Of a stretch of DNA of 64,000 bases, positions 35,533-44,790 are shown piece after piece (positions within the stretch are counted from its first letter, which is position 1; every line of letters begins with the position of its first letter). The stretch comes from Pseudolabrys sp. Root1462 (GTDB taxonomy: Bacteria > Pseudomonadota > Alphaproteobacteria > Rhizobiales > Xanthobacteraceae), in the NCBI RefSeq assembly GCF_001426945.1, contig NZ_LMFS01000003.1, positions 462,818 to 526,817 of the forward strand, written 5' to 3'. The translations under genes were made by a program, and so were the position numbers. Below the pieces are notes generated by a model that was not told where the DNA came from, ran no database searches, and worked only from the letters and a program-made list of their open reading frames with translations.

Positions 35533-36636
35533 TCATCGATCCTCGCCGTCGAATTCGTCAGAGACTTCGGCGGGTTGGTCGGGCACGCCGGGCTCGATCC
35601 CAAGAAGGACCAGAAGCGGATGGCGGTAGGGCTCGCGGTCCACAACAACGCCATGCTTGGCGGCAGCGAGGATCGCTTCCTCCTCCGCGCGTTCGCACCA
35701 CAAAATCCGTTCCGCGATTTCGTTGAGTAGGCGCGGCTTGTCGGCTTGGGGAATAGCTTTCGAGTCGTCGCCAAATGCCGCGACATCTTCAAGCAAGCGC
35801 TTCTTGAATCGCGCAGGGTCGAACCAATATGCGATGGCAACGGCATCGGGAATCAACACCGGCTCGCCCGCACGGTCCTCCGCGCCAGTGTTGATCTTGG
35901 GCCATTCAATTCGACGGTTCGGGTGAGAGGGATCAAACTTTCCGCTGAACGCGATATGACCGCCTTGATACGCGGGCGACAAAATCAGGCGCGCTTTTCG
36001 GCGCAGGCGCGGAAGGATCGTGCTTTCCACGAATTCCAAGGCTTCGGCTGTAGGAATGCGCGCTTTTTGAACACGCTCTAATTCGGTATACGCGGCGTGC
36101 CGCTCCGCGCGCATACGCATGACCAAGTCGGGCCACTCTTCCTTGCCCTTTCGGGCCACGGCCGGAAGAACGGCGTCGCGGTAGCTCACTTTACGCGGCG
36201 CAGGATCGTCGGCGGCCATGGCGAGGGCGGACGCCGGCACCTTCATCGTCAGAAGTTTGGTTCGGCGGGCCTTCAACGGCGCAATCTTGGCTTCCGCTTC
36301 AGCCTTGATATCGACCGGAATCGTCTTGCCAGTCTTGGGATCAAGCGCCTTCTTCTCGACCCCGTTTCGCCGGTAGTCAGCATCTTCGCGGAGTGCCGCG
36401 CTGCGGATTTCTGCCATTCGCTCCGACAAATGATCCGCATCGGCTAGTCTTTGAGCACGTTCGCCGTTAATCTTCAGGTCTGTATCGGCCAGTTGTTCTG
36501 CGCGCTCGCGGGCGCGCGGTGTGGTGCGTGACAGAAGGTCGTGGAAGTCGCCTTTATCCATACTGGCGATGAATTCCGCGACGGAGTTGCCGGCGGTTGA
36601 AATGACAGAATTGCCGGCGATGCTGGTGACGGGCAT
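35533..36636 (-). CDS. Hypothetical protein of the element backbone
   Basis: A 367-residue protein rich in Arg, Ala and Glu helices (ERAEQLADTDLKINGERAQRLADADHLSERMAEIRSAAL), then a mixed region (LILSPAYQGGHIAFSGKFDPSHPNRRIEWPKI) and an acidic C-terminus (VSDEFDGEDR). A coiled coil is likely in the first third. No catalytic motif. The ATG at 36636 is used, with GGAG upstream; ATGs at 36648 and 36669 are alternatives. Largest unknown of the element; position between small genes of the early block suggests a role in replication or helper interference. Confidence 0.6.
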   Translation of the reverse strand: MPVTSIAGNSVISTAGNSVAEFIASMDKGDFHDLLSRTTPRARERAEQLADTDLKINGERAQRLADADHLSERMAEIRSAALREDADYRRNGVEKKALDPKTGKTIPVDIKAEAEAKIAPLKARRTKLLTMKVPASALAMAADDPAPRKVSYRDAVLPAVARKGKEEWPDLVMRMRAERHAAYTELERVQKARIPTAEALEFVESTILPRLRRKARLILSPAYQGGHIAFSGKFDPSHPNRRIEWPKINTGAEDRAGEPVLIPDAVAIAYWFDPARFKKRLLEDVAAFGDDSKAIPQADKPRLLNEIAERILWCERAEEEAILAAAKHGVVVDREPYRHPLLVLLGIEPGVPDQPAEVSDEFDGEDR

Positions 36637-36696
36637 GGCGGACTCCATTGTGGCGTGTTGAAACTGCACACACGATGGAGCCCGAAACGCTACTCG

Positions 36697-37116
36697 TCAT
36701 CCGGATTTAAATTGCTCGATTTTTGTTCGCAGCATTTTCATCGCAGCTTCAAGACCATAGCTTGCCGCGATCCGCTTGCGCTCATCCACGAGTCTTCCAA
36801 CGATCTTCGGGAGTTGTGAACCGCCACGTTTAATACAAGCTTGCCGAATGGTCCCTTCCGCAAGGCCGATCTTCCGATTGGCGTGCTTTCGCTCAATCTC
36901 ACCGAGGGCTTCCTCGTTGTCCCAATTGTCCGCGATCAAATCTCTGTATTCAATAATAGCTAGGGCCGTGAGTAGCTGTTTATAAGTCCCTCCAAATAGC
37001 CGTTCTTTGCGCGGAGCGCCTCGCTTCGGCGTTATGAGTGCGATCAATTCGGACCCAAGCTCCGCCGGCAGCTTTGCCGCAAATTCGACTATGCGAGCGC
37101 GTTCTTTGGGCTTCAT
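36697..37116 (-). CDS. Hypothetical protein
   Basis: A 139-residue mostly helical protein beginning MKPKERARIVEFAAKLPAELGSELIALITP. The middle (FGGTYKQLLTALAIIEYRDLIADNWDNEEALGEIERKHANRKIG) has no family I know. It shares the ATGA overlap with the preceding gene at 37113, so it is coupled to it. The longer open frame to 37260 overlaps that gene and was rejected. Confidence 0.55.
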   Translation of the reverse strand: MKPKERARIVEFAAKLPAELGSELIALITPKRGAPRKERLFGGTYKQLLTALAIIEYRDLIADNWDNEEALGEIERKHANRKIGLAEGTIRQACIKRGGSQLPKIVGRLVDERKRIAASYGLEAAMKMLRTKIEQFKSG

Positions 37117-37622
37117 TGCGCGCCCCGCAAGTCGAATGCGCGGCGGGTCAGGAAGTGAAGCGCTAGCCCCGCCCGCTCTCGCCGCGTATCGGGCCACGCC
37201 ATCCCATACTGGTATGGGATAGGCGTGCCGTCGGGATCGAGGACATAGCCGAGACAACACAGGGCCAATCGTGCTAGCGGCGCGACGCGTGTGGCTTCGA
37301 CAAGCTCGGCATATCCGAACGCGAAACCAAATGCGTCTGCATCGTCTCGTTTAAACAGCCCGACCGCTTGCGAGACGCGGCGCGCACGCACGTCTTGAGT
37401 CAGCAAGGGGTCCACAAGCGTCGCAACCAACGGCGAGTCGCCGCGCTTCGCACGAACGAATCTTGACAACGCCGCAACGGTCGGCGGATACGCGGCGCGC
37501 GTCGCCATGCCGTCCAGAGCGGCTTCGAAGTCGGACGGCGGAAAATCGGGACTCAGAATTTTGCGGACGTGCGCAAGCGCAGCGGTATCCGGTGAGGGGC
37601 GGGCGATGGCTATGGACTTCAT
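37113..37622 (-). CDS. Hypothetical protein
   Basis: A 169-residue protein starting MKSIAIARPSPDTAALAHVRKILSPDFPPSDFEAALDGMATRAAYPPTVAALSRFV. Mainly helical, with a Cys-Cys pair (LALCCLGYVLDPDGTPIPYQYGMAWPDT). No known motif. The ATG at 37622 overlaps the stop of the upstream exported-protein gene by 4 bases (ATGA), and its own stop overlaps the next start in the same way, giving a tightly coupled three-gene run. Confidence 0.55.
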   Translation of the reverse strand: MKSIAIARPSPDTAALAHVRKILSPDFPPSDFEAALDGMATRAAYPPTVAALSRFVRAKRGDSPLVATLVDPLLTQDVRARRVSQAVGLFKRDDADAFGFAFGYAELVEATRVAPLARLALCCLGYVLDPDGTPIPYQYGMAWPDTRRERAGLALHFLTRRAFDLRGAQ

Positions 37623-37951
37623 TGCGGCCACCGCAGCGCGATAGCTCCGCGCAAACTGCGCTCGCGCTCCCGAACTTTGCCGCCATCATTCCCGGATCGG
37701 ACGATGAAGCCGCGTTCGGTGCGTTCGGTGATGATGCCCACATGGTGAGGCCACACGACGATGACGCCGACCGCCGGGCCATCGGCCGGCGATCCGAAAT
37801 CAGCCCATTGATCGGCGCGATTAAAGCGGGTGTCGGAAACGCCAAGCTCGTGGCGCATGAACCAGCCGCACCATTTGGACGGGCGCGAATCGGCAATGGC
37901 GGCAGTGGTCGCAACGCAAACCAATGCCGCCGCCGCGAAGCAGCGAAGCAC
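37619..37951 (-). CDS. Small exported protein, NlpC/P60- or CHAP-like fold
   Basis: A 110-residue protein with a signal peptide (about 1-21, MLRCFAAAALVCVATTAAIA). The mature part has WCGWFMRHELG, FNRADQWADFG and VGVIVVWPHHVGIITE: a Cys near residue 28 and a His in PHHVG are placed like the catalytic pair of small cysteine amidases. The final GNDGGKVRERERSLRGAIALR is the closing strand pair. It may open peptidoglycan. An exported wall enzyme is odd in the early region of a satellite; a lysis or exclusion role is possible. From memory, similar proteins are common in Bradyrhizobium relatives. Confidence 0.6.
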   Translation of the reverse strand: MLRCFAAAALVCVATTAAIADSRPSKWCGWFMRHELGVSDTRFNRADQWADFGSPADGPAVGVIVVWPHHVGIITERTERGFIVRSGNDGGKVRERERSLRGAIALRWPQ

Positions 37952-37960
37952 TGCCGAAGC

Positions 37961-38182
37961 TCACGCCGCCAGCGATTTCATGAACCGACGAAGCTCGGGA
38001 CCCTGCACTAGGGTGCGCTTCCCGCACTTCACGGGCGTGATCTTCCCGGCTTCGACAAGTTTGTAGAAGTATGCGCGGGAGATTCGAAGATGCTGCGCAG
38101 CTTCGCTGACGGTGAATTGGCAGTCCTCTAGCGAGAAAGCGCGCGGGGCAGGGCTAGAGTCGAGTAAGGCTTTGATGGACAT
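37961..38182 (-). CDS. AlpA-like/excisionase helix-turn-helix protein
   Basis: A 73-residue protein with the winged helix-turn-helix of the excisionase/AlpA group: TVSEAAQHLRISRAYFYKLVEAGKITPVKCGKRTLVQGPELRRFMKSL. The pattern (helix, turn, helix, then a basic wing) is standard for factors that control excision or the integrase promoter. It is the first gene downstream of the integrase and starts the backbone block, 9 bases before the exported-protein gene. Confidence 0.88.
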   Translation of the reverse strand: MSIKALLDSSPAPRAFSLEDCQFTVSEAAQHLRISRAYFYKLVEAGKITPVKCGKRTLVQGPELRRFMKSLAA

Positions 38183-38377
38183 GGGCCGATTCCGAAAGGC
38201 AAGCCCGCATCCGCGTTGCTTGCCTAGGTTAAGGATCGGCCCGGGGCTGGCACTATTTGAGACGCGGCCTATTCGGCCGTCCCCACGTCAATCCGCGCAA
38301 AATAGCCATGCGCGGTCCTTCAATCAGCGCAGAATATGCGCGGTGGCATTGTTGTCAATGAACGTTTCGACGCGTCG

Positions 38378-39601
38378 TTAACCGTCTAGATAAGCCGCCC
38401 AATCGGCCATCATCGGTCGCCGCTTTTCCAATCCCTTGCGGCGGCGATAGGCCGCTTCAGTCGCGTTCTTGATCTTGTGCGCCAATGCCAGTTCGCCAAG
38501 GTCACTCGGGTAGTTGGTGACCTCGCCAACCCAATCACGGAAGCTGCTGCGCATGCCGTGGGTGGTGAAACCATCGCGGATGCCGCGCACCACTTGGAGC
38601 ATAGCCTGATCCGATAGTGGCTTGCCGCGCGTGCGGGCATCGCGCGTCACCTTGAAAATGAACTCATCGGGTTTGCCGGCCTTCAGCGACCTCAGGATTT
38701 CAATGGCGCGGTCACAAAGCGGCACACAATGATCTTCCGCATCTTCCGTTTGCTTAGTCTTCTTCATGTGCGCGGCCGGAATGGTCCAAGTCTTTTCCTC
38801 GAAATCGATTTCGCTCCACGTCGCTTTTCGCGCCTCACCTGTCCGAACGGCCGTTATGATGACGAATTCGAGCGCGAGGGCTGAAGTGGAATTGAGCTTG
38901 CGAAGCTCAACCATGAAAGCGGGCATTTCTTCGAAAGGCACGGCGGCATGGTGCTTCTTGCCCTTTTGCTTTCTGTTCTTGAACTTGGGCGCAAGATTAT
39001 CATGCCAGCGGGCCGGATTGAGCCCATCGCGCAAGCCATCCACCTTCGCCGCCGAAAGGACGTTCTCAATTCTGCCCCGCAGGCGCTTCGCCGTGACGGT
39101 CTTTTCATCCCAGATCGGATCAAGGCACGCGAACACGTCATCCATGGTGATCGTGTGAAGAAGCTTTTTCCAAATCGGCTTGCCGTAGGTCCTGAGCGTG
39201 GATTCCCACTGCGCTCGATGCTTCGGATTCTTCAAGCCGGTCAGCACGGTCTTGCAATAGTGTTCGGCGTAGTCGCCGAAGGTGCGGGACTTCGCCTTGA
39301 CGGCGCGTTTGGAGCTGCGATCCTCCAGAGGATCGGTACCGGCCTTTATCAAGGAGTGCGCGGCATCGGTCTTCTTCCGGGCCTCTTCAAGGCTCACGTT
39401 GAGAAGGGGGCCAAGGCCCATTTCACGCACCTTGCCAGTCCCGGGCGCGTGGTAGCGGACGATCCACGAACGGCCGCCGTGGGGCTCGCCGGGCCGCCGG
39501 GGCTTCGCAACTTGTAGGTAGAGGCAGTTGCCGTCAGGATATCGGCCGGGTGCCGTCAGGCTCGGCAGCTTGCGGGCTGAAAGCCGGTAAATCGAACGCA
39601 T
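38378..39601 (-). CDS. int: Tyrosine-recombinase integrase
   Basis: A 407-residue site-specific recombinase of the P4/tRNA-targeting type. An N-terminal arm/DUF4102-like part (YRLSARKLPSL...PGRYPDGNCLYLQV) is followed by a SAM-like domain (about 105-195) and the catalytic domain: Arg258 in TAVRTGEAR, His348 and Arg351 in THGMRSSFRDW, His375 in LAHKIKNATEAAY, and nucleophile Tyr385. ATG 39601 is preceded by AAGGGG, so it is preferred to the open frame to 39646. It points into the element from the distal att site. It should insert into, and with the AlpA-like factor excise from, tRNA-Ser(CGA). Confidence 0.95.
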   Translation of the reverse strand: MRSIYRLSARKLPSLTAPGRYPDGNCLYLQVAKPRRPGEPHGGRSWIVRYHAPGTGKVREMGLGPLLNVSLEEARKKTDAAHSLIKAGTDPLEDRSSKRAVKAKSRTFGDYAEHYCKTVLTGLKNPKHRAQWESTLRTYGKPIWKKLLHTITMDDVFACLDPIWDEKTVTAKRLRGRIENVLSAAKVDGLRDGLNPARWHDNLAPKFKNRKQKGKKHHAAVPFEEMPAFMVELRKLNSTSALALEFVIITAVRTGEARKATWSEIDFEEKTWTIPAAHMKKTKQTEDAEDHCVPLCDRAIEILRSLKAGKPDEFIFKVTRDARTRGKPLSDQAMLQVVRGIRDGFTTHGMRSSFRDWVGEVTNYPSDLGELALAHKIKNATEAAYRRRKGLEKRRPMMADWAAYLDG

Positions 39602-39808
39602 TACGAAACCCCTTTGTCGCCTGTACCCCTCTTTATACCCCACCACGTGCCGGCGATTTAGGTGGCTGTCAATGTACGTTCGAGGACGTTAGGCGACAGT
39701 CGCGATGCCGTAAAAGGTCAATAAAAGCAGCCATTTTCGCGTCTTCTGTAGATGGTAATGGATCGTTAACGACAATCAAATTCGGTAGGCGAAAGCGGCA
39801 GCAAAATT

Positions 39809-39823
39809 CCTCCCTCTCCGCCA
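39809..39823 (+). repeat. attR-type direct repeat
   Basis: CCTCCCTCTCCGCCA, an exact copy of the tRNA-Ser 3' end at 26285-26299. It lies about 210 bases upstream of the integrase start, a normal distance for a distal att site. Confidence 0.9.
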
Positions 39824-40166
39824 ATTATTTCCCCGATTTCCGGGGCTAGACGGCCAAAACCGCCGTTTCCAGGCTTGAAAGCGCTTCGCGGCCGAGGCCT
39901 GTCCTCGTGCCGCTCGCCCAATTGCGTCGGCGGCGCTGCCGCTGGATTGAACTGCCCGGCCCGTGCCCCGCGGCCATGATCCGCTGAGGTTTATCCAGAT
40001 CCGGCCTGCCGCGCGCGCGGCGCATGGCGATTGCAGACTCGTCAGTGCCGGCGAGCAACCGGTCTTTATGCCGTCTTGATGCCGCTCAAATTCATTCCGC
40101 ATCGCTTCTTTATGATCCGGCTTCTATTTCAGGGCTTGCTCCGGACCCTTTGAAAGGGAGCCCCCT
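39824..40166. other. Intergenic region upstream of the kdp operon
   Basis: About 340 bases, chromosomal flank of the element. A short CCCCG/CGGGG hairpin at 39831-39845 would have followed the tRNA gene before integration and may be its original terminator. The rest has no gene and must contain the kdp promoter; I see no clear KdpE site. Confidence 0.5.
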
Positions 40167-40250
40167 GTGCTCGATCTCACCGTTCTCGCCCTTGGCCTCG
40201 TCCTGTTCGCGCTGACGTTTGCTTACGCCATCGCCTGCGACCGCCTCTGA
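40167..40250 (+). CDS. Kdp-associated membrane microprotein, 27 residues
   Basis: A GTG start at 40167 has AAGGGAG seven bases upstream. It encodes a 27-residue protein that is almost entirely one hydrophobic span (VLALGLVLFALTFAYAIAC) and ends in the charged DRL. It stops 9 bases before kdpF, which is another single-span peptide. From memory, a short protein ending YAxACDRL stands before kdpF in other Rhizobiales. A role as a KdpF-like stabiliser or regulator of the pump is inference from place and topology. Confidence 0.6.
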   Translation: MLDLTVLALGLVLFALTFAYAIACDRL

Positions 40251-40259
40251 AGGTGCGCC

Positions 40260-40349
40260 ATGCCCATTGATTATTCGCTCGCGGCCCTCGTGACCCTGGG
40301 GCTGCTGTTTTACCTCACCTACGCGCTGCTGCGCCCTGAGAAATTCTAG
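40260..40349 (+). CDS. kdpF: Potassium-transporting ATPase subunit F
   Basis: A 29-residue single-span peptide, IDYSLAALVTLGLLFYLTY followed by ALLRPEKF. The LLRPE(K/R)F ending is the KdpF hallmark. KdpF sits in the KdpA-KdpB interface and stabilises the complex. AAGGTG is 5 bases before the ATG. It is 9 bases before kdpA. Confidence 0.9.
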   Translation: MPIDYSLAALVTLGLLFYLTYALLRPEKF

Positions 40350-40358
40350 AGGACGACC

Positions 40359-42062
40359 ATGACCGCCATCGGCTGGGTCCAGATCATTCTTTATTGCGCG
40401 ATCATCGTCGCGCTGACGCCCTTGCTGGGCGGCTACATGACGCGCGTGTTCAACGGCGAGCGCACTTTCCTTGCGCCAGTGCTGCGACCGGTGGAAGTGC
40501 TTCTCTATCGCGCCGGCGGCGTCGACGAGAAAAGCGAGCAAGGTTGGCTCGCCTACACCGTTGCCATGCTGTTGTTTCATGTCGGCGGCTTCGTCATTCT
40601 CTATGCGCTGCTGCGTCTGCAGGGCGCACTGCCGTTCAATCCCGCCGGCATGACGGGCGTGCCGCCGGACCTGTCGTTCAATACGGCGATCTCGTTCCTC
40701 ACCAACACCAACTGGCAGAACTACGGCGGCGAGAGCACGCTGTCTTATCTCGTGCAGATGCTCGGCCTGACGCATCAGAATTTCCTGTCGGCGGCGACGG
40801 GTATCGTGCTGGCCGTGGCGTTGATCCGCGGCTTTGCCCGAGCCTCAGCCAAGACGGTGGGCAATTTCTGGGTCGATATCACGCGCTGCACGCTCTACGT
40901 CCTGCTGCCGATCTGCGTCGTCTACACATTGTTCCTGGTCTGGCAGGGTATGCCGCAGACGCTGGGCTCCTACATCGATGCCACCACGCTGGAAGGCGCC
41001 AAGCAAACCATTGCCGTTGGGCCGGTCGCCTCGCAGGTCGCGATCAAGATGCTCGGTACCAATGGCGGCGGCTTCTTCAACGCCAATGCCGCTCATCCTT
41101 TCGAGAACCCGACGGCGCTGTCGAATTTCGTGCAGATGCTCTCGATCTTTGCCCTCGGCGCCGCGCTCACCAATGTGTTCGGCCGCATGGTCGGCAACCC
41201 GCGCCAAGGTTGGGCGATCCTTGCCGCGATGGGCGTGCTGTTCATCGCCGGCGTCGCGGTCTGCTACTGGGCCGAGGCCAACGGCACCCATATCCTCAGC
41301 TCGCTCGGTCTTTCCGGCGGCAATATGGAAGGCAAGGAAGTTCGTTTCGGTATCGTCGCCTCGGCGCTATTCGCGGTCATCACCACCGCGGCCTCCTGCG
41401 GCGCCGTCAACGCGATGCACGATAGCTTCACCGCGCTCGGCGGCATGATCCCGCTCATCAACATGGAGCTCGGCGAGATCGTCGTCGGCGGCGTCGGCGC
41501 CGGTCTCTACGGCATGCTGCTGTTCGTCATCGTCACCGTGTTCGTCGCCGGTCTAATGGTCGGCCGAACGCCGGAATATGTCGGCAAGAAGATCGAGGCG
41601 CGCGAGGTGAAGATGGCGATGCTGGCCATCCTGATCCTGCCGCTGATGATGCTCGGCTGGACGGCAGTCGCGGTGGTTTATCCCCCGGCGGTCGCGTCGA
41701 TGGCCAATGCCGGTCCGCACGGCTTCTCCGAGGTGCTCTATGCCTACACCTCGATGACGGCGAATAACGGCTCGGCCTTCGCCGGGCTGACCGGCAACAC
41801 CTTGTTTTACAATTTGTCCGGCGCGGTCGCGATGTTCATTGGCCGCTTCTGGATGATCGTTCCCGCGATGGCGATCGCCGGGGCGCTGGCGGCCAAGAAG
41901 AGTGTGCCGCCATCGCTCGGCACGTTCCCCACCACCGGCGGTCTTTTCGTCGGCCTGCTGGTTGGCGTCATCCTGATCGTGGGCGGTCTCACCTTCTTCC
42001 CCGCGCTCGCCCTCGGGCCCATCGTCGAACATCTTTCGATGCTGGCCGGCAGCGTGTTCTGA
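40359..42062 (+). CDS. kdpA: Potassium-transporting ATPase, potassium-binding subunit A
   Basis: A 567-residue inner-membrane channel-like subunit of the Kdp pump. It has about ten spans and four pore-type loops, for example [41 protein letters not shown] and [12 protein letters not shown], each with the conserved selectivity glycine. K+ enters here and is passed to KdpB. Length is normal. Second structural gene of kdpFABC, with kdpB 16 bases later. Confidence 0.97.
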   Translation: MTAIGWVQIILYCAIIVALTPLLGGYMTRVFNGERTFLAPVLRPVEVLLYRAGGVDEKSEQGWLAYTVAMLLFHVGGFVILYALLRLQGALPFNPAGMTGVPPDLSFNTAISFLTNTNWQNYGGESTLSYLVQMLGLTHQNFLSAATGIVLAVALIRGFARASAKTVGNFWVDITRCTLYVLLPICVVYTLFLVWQGMPQTLGSYIDATTLEGAKQTIAVGPVASQVAIKMLGTNGGGFFNANAAHPFENPTALSNFVQMLSIFALGAALTNVFGRMVGNPRQGWAILAAMGVLFIAGVAVCYWAEANGTHILSSLGLSGGNMEGKEVRFGIVASALFAVITTAASCGAVNAMHDSFTALGGMIPLINMELGEIVVGGVGAGLYGMLLFVIVTVFVAGLMVGRTPEYVGKKIEAREVKMAMLAILILPLMMLGWTAVAVVYPPAVASMANAGPHGFSEVLYAYTSMTANNGSAFAGLTGNTLFYNLSGAVAMFIGRFWMIVPAMAIAGALAAKKSVPPSLGTFPTTGGLFVGLLVGVILIVGGLTFFPALALGPIVEHLSMLAGSVF

Positions 42063-42078
42063 ATTCGGAGCAGTGATC

Positions 42079-44151
42079 ATGGAAACCTCCAAAGTACGCA
42101 AGCGGATGCCGGTCTCGACTCTGGTCGATCCGAAGATCGTGCTGCCGGCGATCGGCCAGTCCTTCGTCAAGCTCGACCCGCGCACGCTGGTGAAGAATCC
42201 GGTGATGTTCGTGCTCGAGGTCGTCACTGTACTGACTACCGTGCTGCTGCTCCGCGACATCGTGCAGGGCGGGCAGAGCCTCGCTTTCGAACTGCAGATC
42301 GTGGTCTGGCTCTGGTTCACCGTGCTATTCGCCAATTTCGCCGAGGCGGTGGCCGAAGGCCGCGGCAAGGCGCAGGCCGATACGCTACGGCAGACCCGCA
42401 CCCAGACCCGCGCCAAGCGGCTGCTCTCCGCCGACAACCCTGAGCGTTTCGAGACCGTTGCCGCAGACGACCTGCGCAGTGGCGATCTGGTCGTGTGCGA
42501 AGCCGGTGACGTCATCCCTGGCGATGGCGACATCATAGAAGGTGTGGCCTCGGTCAACGAGGCGGCCATTACTGGTGAATCGGCGCCGGTCATCCGCGAA
42601 TCCGGCGGCGACCGTTCGGCTGTCACCGGCGGCACCACCGTGATTTCCGACCGCATCGTCGTGCGCATCACCTCGTCGCCGGGCACTTCGTTTCTCGACC
42701 GCATGATCAAACTGGTCGAAGGCGCCGAACGGCAGAAGACGCCGAACGAAATCGCGCTGACCATCCTGCTCGTCGGCCTGACGCTCATCTTCGTTTTCGC
42801 TACAGCGACCATTCCGAGCTACGCGCTCTATGCCGGCGGCAGCATCTCGGTGGTCGTGCTGGTGGCGCTGTTCGTTACCTTGATCCCGACCACCATCGGT
42901 GCGCTGCTGTCGGCCATCGGTATTGCCGGCATGGACCGCCTGGTGCGCTTCAACGTGCTCGCCATGTCGGGTCGCGCTGTGGAGGCCGCTGGTGACGTCG
43001 ATACGTTGCTGCTCGACAAGACCGGCACCATCACGTTCGGCAACCGCCTGGCGACTGAGATCATTCCGGTTCCCGGCGTTACGGAGCGCGAGGCCGCGGA
43101 AGCCGCCTTGCTCGCCAGTGACGCGGACGAGACGGCCGAAGGCCGATCGATCATCGCGCTGGCGCAGGACAAGTATAATGTCCGCCGCGAAGCGGCGCCT
43201 GCCGGGGCGAAGTTCATCGAGTTTTCCGCCATGACGCGCCTGTCCGGTGTCGATGCCGGCACGCGCAAGCTGCGCAAGGGTGCGATTGACTCGGTGCTGA
43301 AATTCGTCCGCGAGCAGGCCGGCCACGATGTGGCCGAGCCAGCGGCCTTCCGCGCCGCCGTGGACAAGATCGCCCGTTCCGGCGGCACGCCTCTCGGCCT
43401 GGCTGAGAACGGACGCATTCTCGGCGTCATCCACCTGAAGGATGTGGTGAAGCCCGACGTCAAGGACCGCTTCGCCGCGCTGCGCCGCATGGGTATCAAG
43501 ACGGTGATGATCACCGGCGACAACCCCGTGACCGCCGCCTCGATCGCCTCGGAAGCCGGCGTCGACGATTTCATCGCCGAAGCCACGCCCGAGGACAAGC
43601 TGCGCTACATTCGCAACGAACAATCGAACGGCCGGCTCATTGCGATGTGCGGCGACGGCACCAACGATGCGCCGGCCCTCGCACAGGCCGATGTCGGCGT
43701 CGCCATGCAGACCGGCACGCAGGCGGCGCGCGAGGCGGGCAACATGGTCGATCTCGATAGCGACCCGACCAAGCTTATCGAGGTGGTGGAGATCGGCAAA
43801 CAGCTGCTGATGACGCGGGGCTCGCTGACCACGTTCTCGATCGCCAACGATGTCGCCAAATACTTCGCCATCATCCCGGCGATGTTCGCGGCGTTCTATC
43901 CGCAACTCGGCGTGCTCAATATCATGGGCCTGTCGTCGCCGCAGAGCGCCATCCTGTCGGCCATCATCTTCAATGCGCTCATCATCATTGCGCTGATCCC
44001 GCTGGCGCTAAAGGGCGTGAAGTACCGCCCGATCGGCGCGGCCGCGCTGCTTCGGCAGAATCTGCTGGTTTATGGCGTCGGCGGCATCGTCCTGCCGTTC
44101 ATCGGCATCAAGGCCATCGACGTCATCGTCACAGCCTTGCATCTGGCTTAA
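42079..44151 (+). CDS. kdpB: Potassium-transporting P-type ATPase, subunit B
   Basis: A 690-residue P-type ATPase that powers Kdp uptake. Phosphorylation motif is [13 protein letters not shown] (Asp at about 312), the TGES actuator loop is [19 protein letters not shown], and the hinge is [21 protein letters not shown]. The Ser in TGESAPV that becomes phosphorylated at high K+ in E. coli corresponds to the Ser of the same TGES motif. GGAG lies before ATG 42079; GTG 42073 would add two residues. Confidence 0.97.
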   Translation: METSKVRKRMPVSTLVDPKIVLPAIGQSFVKLDPRTLVKNPVMFVLEVVTVLTTVLLLRDIVQGGQSLAFELQIVVWLWFTVLFANFAEAVAEGRGKAQADTLRQTRTQTRAKRLLSADNPERFETVAADDLRSGDLVVCEAGDVIPGDGDIIEGVASVNEAAITGESAPVIRESGGDRSAVTGGTTVISDRIVVRITSSPGTSFLDRMIKLVEGAERQKTPNEIALTILLVGLTLIFVFATATIPSYALYAGGSISVVVLVALFVTLIPTTIGALLSAIGIAGMDRLVRFNVLAMSGRAVEAAGDVDTLLLDKTGTITFGNRLATEIIPVPGVTEREAAEAALLASDADETAEGRSIIALAQDKYNVRREAAPAGAKFIEFSAMTRLSGVDAGTRKLRKGAIDSVLKFVREQAGHDVAEPAAFRAAVDKIARSGGTPLGLAENGRILGVIHLKDVVKPDVKDRFAALRRMGIKTVMITGDNPVTAASIASEAGVDDFIAEATPEDKLRYIRNEQSNGRLIAMCGDGTNDAPALAQADVGVAMQTGTQAAREAGNMVDLDSDPTKLIEVVEIGKQLLMTRGSLTTFSIANDVAKYFAIIPAMFAAFYPQLGVLNIMGLSSPQSAILSAIIFNALIIIALIPLALKGVKYRPIGAAALLRQNLLVYGVGGIVLPFIGIKAIDVIVTALHLA

Positions 44152-44164
44152 AGGAGGAGAGGTC

Positions 44165-44767
44165 ATGTTGAAGGAAATTCGTCCGGCTATCGTTTTCATC
44201 GTGGGGCTGACGATCATCACCGGCCTCATTTATCCATTGGCCATGACGGGTATCGCCGGCGCGATCTTTCCCAGCCAGGCGCAGGGCAGTCTCATCGAAA
44301 AGGACGGCAAGGTGATCGGCTCGGCGCTGATCGGCCAGTCGTTCACCGAGGCCAAGTACTTCCACGGCCGCCCGTCGGCGACCACCGGCCCGGACCCCAA
44401 GGATCCCACCAAGAGCGTGTCGGCGCCGTATAACGCGGCCAACTCCGGCGGTTCGAATCTCGGGCCGACCAGCAAGGCGCTGGCCGACCGGCTGAAGGAA
44501 GATGTCGCCACTTTGAAGCAGGAGAATCCGTCGGCGGCGGTGCCGGTCGATCTCGTCACCACCTCGGCCAGCGGCCTCGATCCGGACATCTCGCCGGCCG
44601 CGGCGCTGTTCCAGGTGCCGCGCGTCGCCAAGGCGCGAAGCGTGCCGGAAAGCAGCGTGCGAGCACTGGTTGAGAGCGAAACTCGGGGCCGCTGGCTCGA
44701 CCTGCTCGGCGAGCCGCGGGTGAATGTGCTCAAGCTCAATCTCGCGCTCGATGCAATGAAGTCATAA
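44165..44767 (+). CDS. kdpC: Potassium-transporting ATPase subunit C
   Basis: A 200-residue subunit with one N-terminal membrane span ([20 protein letters not shown]) and a periplasmic domain with the family marks [33 protein letters not shown] and SGLDPDISP. KdpC stabilises the complex and affects ATP affinity. A strong ribosome site, AAGGAGGAGAGG, precedes the ATG. The open frame begins further upstream but overlaps kdpB. Confidence 0.97.
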   Translation: MLKEIRPAIVFIVGLTIITGLIYPLAMTGIAGAIFPSQAQGSLIEKDGKVIGSALIGQSFTEAKYFHGRPSATTGPDPKDPTKSVSAPYNAANSGGSNLGPTSKALADRLKEDVATLKQENPSAAVPVDLVTTSASGLDPDISPAAALFQVPRVAKARSVPESSVRALVESETRGRWLDLLGEPRVNVLKLNLALDAMKS

Positions 44768-44790
44768 GATCGGCTCCAACGAGGAGCCGT

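Larger units (their letters stand above)
26285..39823. mobile_element. Integrated satellite-like element in tRNA-Ser(CGA), about 13.5 kb
   Basis: Bounded by a 15-bp perfect direct repeat (CCTCCCTCTCCGCCA), one copy in the tRNA 3' end and one just after the integrase gene. Contents from the integrase inward: tyrosine recombinase, AlpA-like regulator, a small exported protein, six or so unknown small genes, an ATPase/helicase-type replication protein, an iteron-like inverted repeat, a ribbon-helix-helix protein and a Nu1-type terminase small subunit, then cargo with a protease, two nuclease-like proteins and an unknown helical protein. There are no capsid, tail, portal, large terminase or conjugation genes. 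This matches the plan of phage-inducible chromosomal islands and related satellites; I infer rather than prove mobility. Confidence 0.85.

Noticed and set aside
26285-39823. Integrative conjugative element.
   Set aside because: No relaxase, type IV secretion or coupling protein genes are present; the terminase-like and replication genes point to a satellite.
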